From: Apostichopus japonicus
Lineage: Eukaryota > Echinodermata > Holothuroidea > Aspidochirotida > Stichopodidae
Length of the DNA: 64,000 bases
Direction: 5' to 3'
Assembly (NCBI RefSeq): GCF_037975245.1
Contig: NC_092579.1
Location: 26,585,666-26,649,665, forward strand
The position numbers were made by a program, and so were the translations under genes. The notes below the pieces were generated by a model, which was given only the letters and a program-made list of their open reading frames with translations, had not been told where the DNA came from and made no database searches. Shown here one piece after another: positions 12,946 to 23,799 of this stretch (position 1 is its first letter; each line of letters starts with the position of its first letter).

Positions 12946-14102
12946 GTATGTACTTATAATAATATAATAATAATCATAATAATAATAATAATAATCAATT
13001 TTCTGTGTTTGGAAATAAACTTTTTGCTGCTTTGGATGAAGATAAGGATTCTTGTTTTTCAAAAGGCAAAATGCAAGATGGACTATATATGAAAGGATGA
13101 ATACCAAAAAATTAAGAAAAGAAATTGGGTTGGGGGAGGGGCAATCAGGCAGAGACCATCATGCTACTACCCTGTTAATTTTGTGTAGGACCCTGGTTAA
13201 TTTAAAAGGAAGAAATCCCTTTAGTACCCTTGAGTTTCTGAAAGGTTTCTTCTTTGGGATAACGGTGGAGAGACATATCGATGTTCTCTTTTGGGTCTGA
13301 TCGTCAGGAAAATGCAGATTAAACTGCCGTGTCCATTTGGAACCTGGGAATTGAACCCTGCTACCGGAACAAATGTTTTCCATCAGAGCATAGACAATGA
13401 TTCAGAGAAATCTGGCCTTTATATTAATAATCTGTTGTTTTCTTTCCCAAATTTTTCTCTTTGGTTAAACAATGAGTGAAAAGATTCATTCGGTTGGAAG
13501 CAGGGGGAGACCTATTAACCCTTAGGGTCTGAAAATATTACAATAGGAGTATTGTGGTGGACAGGAAAGACAACAGTTATTTTTGCTCGTAGCTGAATGT
13601 ATGATGTCCAGGGATCACAAGGAAGTATCAAAAGCCCGATCAAAAATGCCGTTTTTTTGTACTATCGAAATTTGTCAATAAAGAAATTGAAAGCCAAAAT
13701 AAAAAGAGTTTATCTGGCCTTGTAGACTGCGATTGAACCAGTCTCTGCTTTCTAAAAATAACAGAAAGTGGGTAACCATTTCTGTTTGTGACAGCAACAA
13801 CAAAAAATGACTGCAAATTATCAAGTTTTTGTAAATTTTCTCTATTCAGGGATTCAAATCTCAAATTCCACTCAAATATACCCCCCTACTTATGAACTGT
13901 CAGGTAGCTCAAGCTGACAAACTTACTACAAAGATGAGAATAGGCCTTATGTGGTTCCTAATTGAAAGACATTTCTCACAATTAATTGAATTGACTTCCC
14001 CCACCCTCCCACTACTCTCACCCATAGAAAATACCCTCCACCCAAGAATACTTAAAAAAAAAGGCCATGGCTTACCGAGAACCTCTTTGCGTTAATTTTC
14101 AG

Positions 14103-14402
14103 ATTCCAACGAACCTTCCATCAGCAAAGGAATGGCGCAACTCGGTCTGAAGGACAATCGACCGCTGGTGGAAAGGCTGGACCGGTACAACGCCAACCAG
14201 CCGGACCTGGCCGCCCAAGCCCAACTTCCTGGCATTCCCACCGGACTTTAAGCCGTCACCGTGCAAACCGCTCCTCTTTGACGTAGCTCTGAACCATATG
14301 GAGTTACCCTCCTTGGACGAGAAACTGGAACAGAATAAATTGGCCGCGCAGGGGGGTCTGGGTGGGTTCCTGCATGGATGGTGGAGCGGAGGTGAAAAGT
14401 AA
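14103..14402 (+). CDS. SRP68: SRP68, last coding exon, with a 1-base frameshift
   Basis: After acceptor TTTTCAG the exon reads SNEPSISKGMAQLGL, KDNRPLVERLDRYNANQPDL, then in the +1 frame KPNFLAFPPDFKPSPCKPLL, FDVALNHMELPSLDEKLEQ and GGLGGFLHGWWSGGEK before TAA at 14400-14402. Human SRP68 ends with KDNKPLVERF, PPGFQPIPCKPLFFDLALNH, PPLEDKLEQK and a GLTGYIKG tail, so identity is firm. The coding signal shifts by one base near 14211-14217, at a GCCGCCC run. A surplus C there would explain it. That could be an assembly error or a real mutation, which would remove about 60 residues from the C-terminal region used for SRP72 binding. GC content is much higher than in the flanks, as expected for coding DNA. 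Confidence 0.9.
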
Positions 14403-16185
14403 CTCTCGATTTGCCACGATGTCGGAAAAAGGATCAAAAGATAGCGTCTCTCCGGGATCAAATGCGATCCCCAGTGTGAATGTCAGCAGGCGAATAGGAG
14501 TGATAGCCTTTACCAACCATGTTTTTTTACTCTCTTCTTTGGTCTTCGTTGTTACAGTATGTATGTGTTGGCATTATACAGTTACATGATTATATCTGCA
14601 TGTATTGCATGTCGTGGTTCCGGGTGCATTCAGGTGAGGCACCCACAGATTGATATATCACATTTCGTAAACATCCATCATAAGACCACAGGAATGACAC
14701 ATGTCAGGTCAAATGGACTAGTCCAGGTTATTTGGAACTTCAAATCGGTGTAACTCCTTCACCCTTAATCTGCTTCCGTGAGGTCTTTTGTATACATAAG
14801 CCGGTAGTATTTGGGAGGGCTCTCACTCTTCTCCTGCATGTGCTGTCATCATCTTTTATTTAAGTTTTATTTGATTTTTTTTTTTTCTGAACACAAAGAT
14901 GGGGGAAGGCCAAAAAGAAAAACACTCACTTTTTTAACGTGGCTTGGCAAAAAAAAAATTGAAGAATAGTCAAAATGGGAATTGGAATTTTATATATTTT
15001 GGATTTGGTGTTTGTGTGTTTATCTCATTTAGAGGAAAAGAAGAAAAAAACAGCATCTTTATTTTATGGGGCTATAAAGTTTTAAAAATGGGTTTAGGTT
15101 GATGATTTCTTGGTCTACAAACATTGTGGTGCTCGACCGACTGACACTTTATGGGGATGTTAAGGTGACTGAATTTGATATTGGCAGGAGTTATGGATGG
15201 TAGTTGGAAGGACCAGTGATGGGGGGAGGATCGAGAAGGAGAAATGAAAGTGTTGAAAGTGAAGAGGGAGAATCTTTTAATTGAATTTTCAGTTTGCAGT
15301 AGCACAGGTTTACTGATAAGGTTATGTTTAAAGAAATTGCCAATAATGCACTATTGGGGGTGTGGTAGTCGTCGGGGGGGATTGAGTTGGCAATGAAAGG
15401 GAGCAACCTTTCCACATTTATGTTGTTTGTGCTATGGTAGTATCGTTTCCTTTTTCAAACTGGAGGGCAAAAATGTAAAAATTAAGAGTTGTCTAAAACT
15501 AATTCAAAATCAGGTTTAGTTAATAAATGAAAGTTAAAGAAAATGATATTGTTGGTATCAGAGGTGCCACGGTATTGTAAACTCAAGCAGCCATGGAAGG
15601 CCACCTCCTTTTTATTGGGAACTTGTTGTCAAGCAAACCTATGGATCCAAGCACTGTCTGGCTAAAGTAAGATGGGGTTTTTATTTTTATCTAGGAGAAA
15701 TCCATTCTTTTTCCCCTCATGTGAAAATGGTCTTCCAAATGTTTAAAAAAAAATGTCCAAAAAGAATGTACTGGTGTGAATTGGATAGCCACCTGGTTTG
15801 AAGTAAAAAGGCCATAGGGCTTATCCCATATGTATATGTGACTGCTTAGCATCATTAAATAACTGCCCTCCAGGCTGATATTATAAATAATAGAAACATT
15901 ATAGAAACTGTCTGTTGTCACCCAACCATCTCAATAGTAGATGCAGGTATCACTAAGAATGTTTATGAAAGATGTATTGCATGTTTTGATTAGTATTTGC
16001 ATAATAATTTGATAAGGGATAACCTGTTTCTGGACAGGTAGTTGAAGGGTATTAACATTGGTGGGAGGGATGAAGGTATATCCTGCCCATGAACTGATTT
16101 GTCATTAAAAAAAAAGAAGTTATTTCCAAGTATCACTCTTTTTTTTTCTTTCTTCCTTTTACTTGAGTGTTGTAAAAGGAAAAGC
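14403..16185. other. SRP68 3' UTR and intergenic DNA
   Basis: No further exon, RNA gene or clear transposon is seen. The SRP68 3' UTR starts here. AATAAA-like hexamers occur (for example near 15519), but no cleavage site can be fixed. Confidence 0.4.
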
Positions 16186-16262
16186 AGAGGTTGAGTTTGA
16201 GCCAGGGACCTTGAGATGCAAAAGCAAAAGTCTTTACCACTAGACCATTAGATGGGGCTCTG
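16186..16262 (-). repeat. tRNA-like remnant
   Basis: On the minus strand an A-box-like TGGTCTAGTGGT is followed by TGGCTCAAACTC, a B-box-like sequence. Together they resemble a degraded tRNA or the head of a tRNA-derived SINE. The stem regions do not pair well, so this is not a functional tRNA. Confidence 0.45.
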
Positions 16263-16362
16263 GTTACAAAAGCTTTACAAATATTTAAAGATCCTGCTGT
16301 TTGGACTTAGTCTTTTTTGTAAAACATTTTCTCCACTACTCCCTCACCCCCCGATTAGCTAG

Positions 16363-16705
16363 TCAGGGGGGAGGGGTGGTGGCGAACTCACCTTGTCTGC
16401 GTTGAACCTTGTCAGGGGGAGGGGTGGCGGCGAACTCCACTTGTCCGCGCCTTTACCTTGTCAGGGGGAGGGGGGTGGCGACCTCACCTTGTCCGCACCC
16501 TCACCCCCTCTCACCTTCGCCCCTCTCACCTTCAGTACTCACCTTGTCCACCTGTCAGGAGGAGGGGGACCTCCCGCCTTCGGGATTCACCTTATCCACT
16601 TGTCAGAACTCCTTTTGCGAATACTCACCTGGGACTTGAACCGATGCAATCCAAACCAATCGCTTACTGAACGATGGAATAACCAATTACACCATTTCGG
16701 TTCCC
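16363..16705 (-). mobile_element. tRNA-derived SINE with tandem CCCCCTGACAAGG tail
   Basis: Reading the minus strand: A box TGGTGTAATTGG (about 16684-16695), B box GGTTCAAGTCC (complement of 16632-16642), then GTGAGTATTCGCAAAAGGAGTT, then several units built on CTCCCCCTGACAAGGT (plus-strand ACCTTGTCAGGGGGAG) down to about 16363. The same head and tail words occur in plus orientation at 63806-64000, which defines a family. Variable tail-unit counts are typical of SINE 3' ends. Confidence 0.6.
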
Positions 16706-16789
16706 TCTGGAAAAACTTCGTTTCTTATATTTATACTTCCACTCCCTCCAAAGAACAGAAAAGTAAAAGGCTCTGTCTGGACATTAACC

Positions 16790-18700
16790 GCAGACATGAT
16801 GCTCTGTCTGGGGATCGAACCGGAGACATGGAGTTTGTCTGTCTCTCTGCAGTCCAGAGCACTACCAACTGCGCCACTAGAACTGTTGAGAATTAATGCT
16901 CGTTTCTAATATTTAAACTTCAAAGTCCAGAATGGAAGAAGGAAAAGAGAAGAAAATCAAAATGCTCTGTGTGGGAATCGAACCGGAGACATGGAGTTTG
17001 TCTGTCTCTCTGCAGTCCAGAGCACTACCAACTGCGCCACTAGAACTGTTGAGAATTAATGCTCGTTTCTAATATTTAAACTTCAGAGTCCAGAATAGAA
17101 TCAGGAAAAGAACAGAAAATCAAAATGCTCTGTCTGGGAATCGAACCGGAGACATGGAGTTTGTCTGTCTCTCTCCAGTCCAGAGCACTACCAACTGCGC
17201 CACTAGAACTGTTGAGAATTAATGCTCGTTTCTAATATTTAAACTTCAGAACTCAAAATGGAATCAGGAAAAGAGCAGAAAATAAAAAGGCTCTGGCTGG
17301 GAATCGAACCGGAGACATGGAGATTGTCTGTCTCTCTCCAGTCCAGAGAACAACCAATTGCGCCACCAGAACTGTTGAGAATTAATGCTCGTTTCTAATA
17401 TTTAAACTTCAGAGTCCAGAATGGAATCAGGAAAAGAGCAGAAAATAAAAATGCTCTGGCTGGGGATCGAACTGGAGACATGGAGATTGTCTGTCTCTCT
17501 CCAGTCCAGAGCACTACCAACTGCGCCACTAGAACTGATGAGAATTAATGCTCGTTTCTAATATTTAAACTTCAGAACTCAAAATGGAATCAGGAAAAGA
17601 GCAGAAAATAAAAAGGCTCTGACTGGGAATCGAACCGGAGACATGGAGATTGTCTGTCTCTCTCCAGTCCAGAGAACAACCAATTGCACCACCAGAACTG
17701 TTGAGAATTAATGCTCGTTTCTAATATTTAAACTTCAGAGTCCAGAATGGAATCAGGAAAAGAGCAGAAAATAAAAATGCTCTGTCTGGGGATCGAACCG
17801 GAGACATGGAGATTGTCTGTCTCTCTCCAGTCCAGAGCACTACCAACTGCGCCACTAGAACTGATGAGAATTAATGCTCGTTTCTAATATTTAAACTTCA
17901 GAACTCAAAATGGAATCAGGAAAAGAGCAGAAAATAAAAAGGCTCTGACTGGGAATCGAACCGGAGACATGGAGATTGTCTGTCTCTCTCCAGTCCAGAG
18001 AACAACCAATTGCGCCACCAGAACTGTTGAGAATTAATGCTCGTTTCTAATATTTAAACTTCAAAGTCCAGAAAGAAATCAGTAAAAGAGCAAAAATTCA
18101 AAATGCTCTGTCTGGGTTTCGAACCGGAGACATGGCGTTCGTCTGTGTCTCCAGTCCAGAGCACTACCAACTGCGTCACTAGAACTGTTGAGAATTAATG
18201 CTCGTTTCCAATATTTAAACTTCAAAGTCCAGAAAGAAATCAGTAAAAGAGCAAAAATTCAAAATGCTCTGTCTGGGTTTCGAACCGGAGACATGGAGTT
18301 CTCCAGTCCAGAGCACTACCAACTGCGCCACTAGAACTTTTAAGAATTAATGCTCGTTTCTAATATTTAAACTTCAAAGTCCAGAATGGAAGAAGGAAAA
18401 GAGAAGAAAATCAAAATGCTCTGTCTGGGAATCGAACCGGAGACATGGAGTTTGTTTGACCCTCTCCAGTCCAGAGCACTACCAACTGTGCCACTAGAAC
18501 TGTTGAGAATTAATGCTCGTTTCTAATATTTAAACTTAAAGTCCAGAAAGAAATCAGTAAAAGAGCAAAAATTCAAAATGCTCTGTCTGGGTTTCGAACC
18601 GGAGACATGGAGTTTGTCTGTCTCTCTCAGTTACAGAGCACTACCAACTGCGCCACTACAACTTTTAAGAATTAATGCTCGTTTCTAATATTTAAACTTC
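16790..18700 (-). repeat. 163-bp tandem array of tRNA-like units
   Basis: Twelve units start at 16801, 16964, 17127, 17290, 17453, 17616, 17779, 17942, 18105, 18266, 18419 and 18580. Spacing is exactly 163 bp for the first eight steps, then 161, 153 and 161. On the minus strand nearly every unit has a Pol III A box (TGGCGCAGTTGG or TGGCGCAATTGG), a B box (GGTTCGATYCC, or GGTTCGAAACC in later units) about 45 bp on, and a T4-T5 run right after the unit. D-arm-like pairing (GCGC/GTGC) and a partial acceptor stem can be drawn, but the anticodon arm and T-stem are poor. This looks like a tRNA-derived SINE turned into a satellite, not true tRNA genes. Units 4, 6 and 8 share variants (AACAACCAATTGC) that differ from 5 and 7, a 326-bp higher-order unit. 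Confidence 0.88.
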
Positions 18701-19021
18701 ACAACATTAGGAGGCAAATAAATAGTAAAATCAAATGCATCCTATGGTGTTTGAACTCAAGACAAGGAGTTTGTCTCATTTTTTTTCAGTTTATTGACAA
18801 TTTCTTTGTACAAAACAATAATAAATATGCAAAATTATAGAACATAACAACTGCGCCACAGTAACTGTTAATTGAGAAATGATAGGCTTTTCTAATATTT
18901 TAACTGCAAAATGAGGAAAAGAAATACCAAGTCAATAAATCCTCTTGGAGTTGAATTCTAGACAAAGAGTTTGTCTTACTTTCTATACATAGCACTAACC
19001 ACTGTTCCTGTTTAGAAATAA
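18701..19021 (-). repeat. Degenerate continuation of the tRNA-like array
   Basis: Two decayed units follow at the expected spacing (starts near 18740 and 18945): TTTGAACTC and TTGAATTC replace the B-box core. The first is interrupted at 18780-18840 by a poly-T plus CAGTTTATTGACAATTTC segment. A close copy of that segment is at 19165-19210. Confidence 0.55.
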
Positions 19022-19140
19022 TTATTATTTATTTATTTGATTTGATTTATTTTTTTCACGTGCAAACATACAATGTGAAAGGAAGTCCTCTATAAAGCAT
19101 ACAATAGCTTAACAATGTAGAAGACTCCCTGAAGAAAGAA
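19022..19140 (-). mobile_element. LINE 3'-end remnant
   Basis: A TTTATTTATTTG/TTTGATTT-rich stretch followed by GTGAAAGGAAGT, matching the layout of 12660-12835. Only a tail without coding sequence remains. Confidence 0.35.
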
Positions 19141-19208
19141 AAGAGATATGATAAGTGTTATTTTCTTTCAGTTTAGTGACAATGTCATTGTACAAAACAG
19201 TGATGAAT

Positions 19209-20340
19209 ATGACTTCACTTATGAAACTCAGACGTCGCCTACGTAGAACTTAATCATCTCCCGAGACCCAACTCTAAAAACCCAAATTAACCAACTTAAA
19301 TAGCAATAAACAGACAAATATTGGCGGATGAACAAAACCAGGTCCAAAACAACTGCGATTCAATCATTAATGATAAAAACCCGAAACACTTTTGGAAAAT
19401 AAAAACAGAAATCATTTACCCCATTACAACCCCAAACACAGGTAAAACAGACCAAGGCATTAGAGATAACGTAGGTAACCTCATCACAAAAACCCAAGAC
19501 CAAATAAAGCTAATTGAGTCGTATTTTAAAAGTATATTCAACATCTTCGATGGCCCCCATACGATATCAGCTGTAAACACGAAATAGACCGTACAATTAT
19601 CAGTAATGCAACCAGCTTTAACCCCAACCCCTTAAGATGTCTCAACGAAAACATCCCTCTACTCAAAAAAATAGATATAAACAATTGGTATAGTGCCACT
19701 AACAAATGCATCCTCCACTGGTCTTGACAACATAAATGACCACACGCTTAAAAACTCCCAGCCGATATTCATTAACCCTCATATTTTCCTAACCCATTAT
19801 TTCCCAACCCCATGGAAAAATCCGCCAAAAAGATTTTAATACCGAAACCAAGTAAAGACCGCACCCAAAGGCGTAGGAACCGGGAGGGCTGGGGCGGAAG
19901 TATCATTCCGCCCCCCCCCCCCACTTCGCAACTCAGAATACCCCTTTTTCATTTCCAAATGAGAAAAAAATCTCATTTGGAGCACCAAATTGCATCTATA
20001 AGGCCAGGTGAAAATGCAAAATTCTTTACAAAATGGAGTGGGTGTTGAAGTGTGCTATATCTGAGGCCACCTGGAAATGCAAAAAAAAAAAAAAATCCCA
20101 GAGGGGAGGGGGTGTCCCCCTCCCCTGAAACCGCTCCCCCAGGCCGGCCATCAGCCCCCCTTACTCAAAAGTACCTTCCTACGCCACTGACCGCACCAAA
20201 ATTCAAAACTATCGACCAATTAGTCTCCTCCCAGCCTTAGGTATGATTTTCGAAATAATTATAGATAATCGCACCTTTCCCCGTATTAATCGGGCTAATT
20301 CCGCATACACACAATTCTACAATAAACCAAACTTTCTGCT
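19209..20340 (+). mobile_element. Second, truncated Jockey copy
   Basis: The sequence from about 19215 follows the LINE at 8.3-12.5 kb from about 10325 onward: for example CAAAACAACTGCGATTCAATC, CACTTTTGGAAAAT and GACCAATTAGTCTCC. It covers the end of the endonuclease-RT linker and the first RT block only. Identity is high, with small indels, so both copies come from one family. It is split by the MITE at 19866-20189 and ends near AACTTTCTGCT at 20340. Confidence 0.8.
19866..20189. mobile_element. hAT-type MITE (324 bp) with 8-bp target duplication
   Basis: The ends are CAAAGGCGTAGGAA and TTCCTACGCCACTG. ACCGCACC occurs on both sides (19858-19865 and 20190-20197). Removing the element and one ACCGCACC restores continuity with the parallel Jockey sequence near 10975-10985, so the insertion is proven internally. 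The interior has a poly-C run near 19911-19922 and no ORF. The 8-bp duplication and CA...TG ends are the hAT hallmark. Confidence 0.92.
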
Positions 20341-21717
20341 AATCTTTTAGGCAGAACAAAGGTTTGAGAATCCTTTGTTCGTCCTAAAAGTTTTTCGGGT
20401 TTCTATTGTTCCTCTGAAGTTGCAAAACTGACTAAAAAAGAGGCCGATAGAGGGCGCTCGACGCATCTTGCCAGTCATACGTGATTTCAAAGCAGTTATA
20501 TCAAACCTTTCTTATTCATATATGTTCTCCAGTTTTACGGTGTTGTTTCCTCGGAAGTTGTATGCTAAGCGACTAAGTGTTCAATGTTTTAATCGTAATT
20601 TTTTCTTCAAAAATGGAACGGAGGGTGATAAAATACTGCCTGTTACTGTTGTTTTAACTGGTTGTTGTATATTAATAGTTTTCAACCGCTCCGCGACATG
20701 AGCTATGCAGATTCAGGAAACGTTGTCTTGACCATTACTTTAGCAACTAGGCAATCAAAAGAATTAAGATCTTTTAAGGACTAAAAAATGTAGAATTTAT
20801 ATTCCAAAATGTTTCAATACCCAGAGAGAACAGTCTTCATGTGAAATAAAGACATACAGATGCTCTATGTATGAGCACATGGACATATTCTTTGATCAAT
20901 TTGAGCAAGAAAAGCAGCTCTGCCACCTTTTAATAATTAATGAGTTACATTACCTTGTTTTTTTTCTCACTATTTCAGTTTCAAGTTCAGTACACACTGA
21001 AAGTTTCGATTCTCTATCTGCGGCCTTCAGTTTAGGTAAGATCTTGGGATTTTCATCCCTACATATCGCTGGATATTGCTGGAAATCCATACAGTACAGT
21101 GCTTTTGGTATTTCTTGGGATTTTTCGGGCCTGATCTTGGGAAATTGCAAAATCGGGAGTGGTCACACTCCATTTAGGTCAGTGCACGGCCTCTAGACGT
21201 CACTAATACACAGCCCGATCACTAGACTCGTTATCGATGAAGTGGTGTGTTGCCGGATTTTGTCAAGGTTTTGGTACAACGGGTGAAGGTTATTAATTAA
21301 GTTTTGTAACTCATCGGGAAGCGATAAGAGGGGTGGGCGTAGGGGTTGTGGGGGGGGGGGCGTGGGGCGTTTTCATTCAGATTGGAACAATCTCAGGAAG
21401 TGATAGGTGCGTTCGCCTGCCCCCCCTCCCCCATGCACTACATGATATTCACAGGAGATGTGCTCAATTCTCCAATCACATGCGTAATTTATTTTTAGAT
21501 TCATTGTATGAGTTACGGTACTAGGTTTAGGGTAAAAATTAGCATTCAGGTCGGAGTATAACATTTTATCTCTGGATGGCAGTGTTGCATCGAAGGGCAT
21601 ATGTCTAGTGCAGTTCGCATATAGATCCTGGTCTAATACCGAAATGCATGATGTTTCCGATGACTCGGTCGAGTTCGAGACCAGCCACAGTTGGTTTCAT
21701 AGCACAATTGTACAATT

Positions 21718-21719
<2 letters not shown>
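20341..21719. other. Non-coding
   Basis: No gene or well-bounded element is supported. A short G-run region is at 21349-21360. The open stretches here lack splice context and codon bias. Confidence 0.4.

Positions 21720-21769
<50 letters not shown>
21720..21769. repeat. (TA)n microsatellite
   Basis: About 25 uninterrupted TA units. Confidence 0.95.
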
Positions 21770-21771
<2 letters not shown>

Positions 21772-21779
21772 TAGTGAGA

Positions 21780-22114
21780 GAGGAAATATGAAAATGTTAA
21801 AATGGAGTTGTCGGTGTAAGGGGTAGGGTGAGGCGCACGCCCCCTTCTGAAATCATGGATCCGTCACTGGCTACCCAATGTATATAATAGGGATCAGCTC
21901 TGTAATTATGTCACTGTTCCTTTTTTCTCTTCCTGGTTGCTTGCCGTGTTTTCTACTCCCTCCTTCTCTCCTTTTCCTCTATTTCTTCTTTTTCTTGTCC
22001 CTTCCTTCCTCATCTTCTTTCCCCTCTCTTTCCCTTTTTTCTTCTCTCTTGTTTTTCTCTCCTCTTTTTCTTACCCGGGAGGCACGTGCCCCCAATGCCC
22101 CTGGATACGCGCCT
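21780..22114. mobile_element. Two truncated hAT-like right ends
   Basis: One terminus reads TGGATCCGTCACTG, ending at 21869. A second reads TGGATACGCGCCTG, ending at 22114 after GGGAGGCACGTGCCCCC and a long C/T-rich stretch (21940-22075). Both look like inverted CAGTGACGGATCCA and CAGGCGCGTATCCA ends. Neither has a visible partner or target duplication. Confidence 0.45.
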
Positions 22115-23205
<1,091 letters not shown>

Positions 23206-23214
23206 TACTCTATT

Positions 23215-23335
23215 CGATTAAGCCCAAAAGGGTTTCTTAGTTGACTTCCTTTCACATTTTTTACTTATTTGTACTTATATTGTCTTGTTCACCTTGTAAT
23301 ACTATGTGATGAAACAAATAATAATAATAAATATA
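23215..23335 (+). mobile_element. LINE 3'-end remnant
   Basis: AAGGGTTTCTTAG, ACTTCCTTTCACA and a closing ATGTGATGAAACAAATAAT tail followed by (AAT)n. This is the usual look of a CR1-like LINE 3' end. The inverse-orientation relatives are at 12660-12835 and 19022-19140. Confidence 0.5.
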
Positions 23336-23355
23336 TCTTTTAAGAAGCTGCAACA

Positions 23356-23592
23356 TCAGTGGCTCAAAAAGTTTGTGATCCTGAAATGGATCGAATCACT
23401 TTCCGATTCTTCTTCAACTTTAGTCCTATTTCTAATCCCTTTGGAGGAAACTTCAATCGGCTTGTCTCTTTGGATTGATGAAGCGTTCGGCGAATCGCTA
23501 CCAGAATTGGAACAAACTTTTCTGTCTTCTTCTGCCTTCAGGAGGTTATCGTCTTGTAAGCCTTTCCTGATCTGGTAAGAGTCAGACCGTAC
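23356..23592 (-). other. In-frame coding-like extension beyond the TAA
   Basis: Continuing the last exon's frame past TAA gives VRSDSYQIRKGLQDDNLLKA, then EEDRKVCSNSGSDSPNASS, IQRDKPIEVSSKGIRN and RTKVEEESESDSIHFRITN. It is rich in D, E, S and K like the preceding exon, and unlike random AT-rich DNA. No splice sites around the TAA would skip it: the nearest AG is about 20 bases on, too short for an intron. Confidence 0.45.
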
Positions 23593-23786
23593 TTAACTCG
23601 GGGGTGAGATGGAGGCTTTTATGTCCATAATGAGACTAGAGAAGGGATCTGAATCGGCTACAGGGGTTTGGGATTCCAATTTATTGTCTCTGTCTGATGT
23701 TTCGTCATCTTCCCAAGTCTCTTCCAAATTTAAGTCTTCTGGAGGTCTCTCGGGGAGCTGTTCCATGGTGGACACCATAGGTGGTT
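23593..23786 (-). CDS. Unidentified acidic/coiled-coil gene (minus), last exon
   Basis: On the minus strand acceptor TTTATGGACAG leads to an exon whose first two bases complete a Glu codon with the G left by the exon at 27608-27728. It reads PPMVSTMEQLPERPPEDLNL, EETWEDDETSDRDNKLESQ and SDPFSSLIMDIKASISPPS, then TAA at 23593-23595. The tail is acidic and probably disordered. The same frame stays open for about 78 further codons beyond the TAA (to TGA at 23356-23358), with coding-like text such as GLQDDNLLKAEEDRKV and GSDSPNASSIQRDKPIEV. The TAA may therefore be a polymorphism, an error, or the true end followed by a recently shortened C-terminus. I do not recognise the protein. Confidence 0.75.
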
Positions 23787-23799
23787 CTGTCCATAAAAG

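Noticed and set aside
16801-18660. Twelve functional tRNA genes
   Set aside because: Boxes A and B are present, but the anticodon arm and T-stem do not pair properly and the units form a satellite.
16790-18700. CRISPR-like array
   Set aside because: Units are 163 bp of near-identical sequence without unique spacers, and the DNA is clearly eukaryotic.
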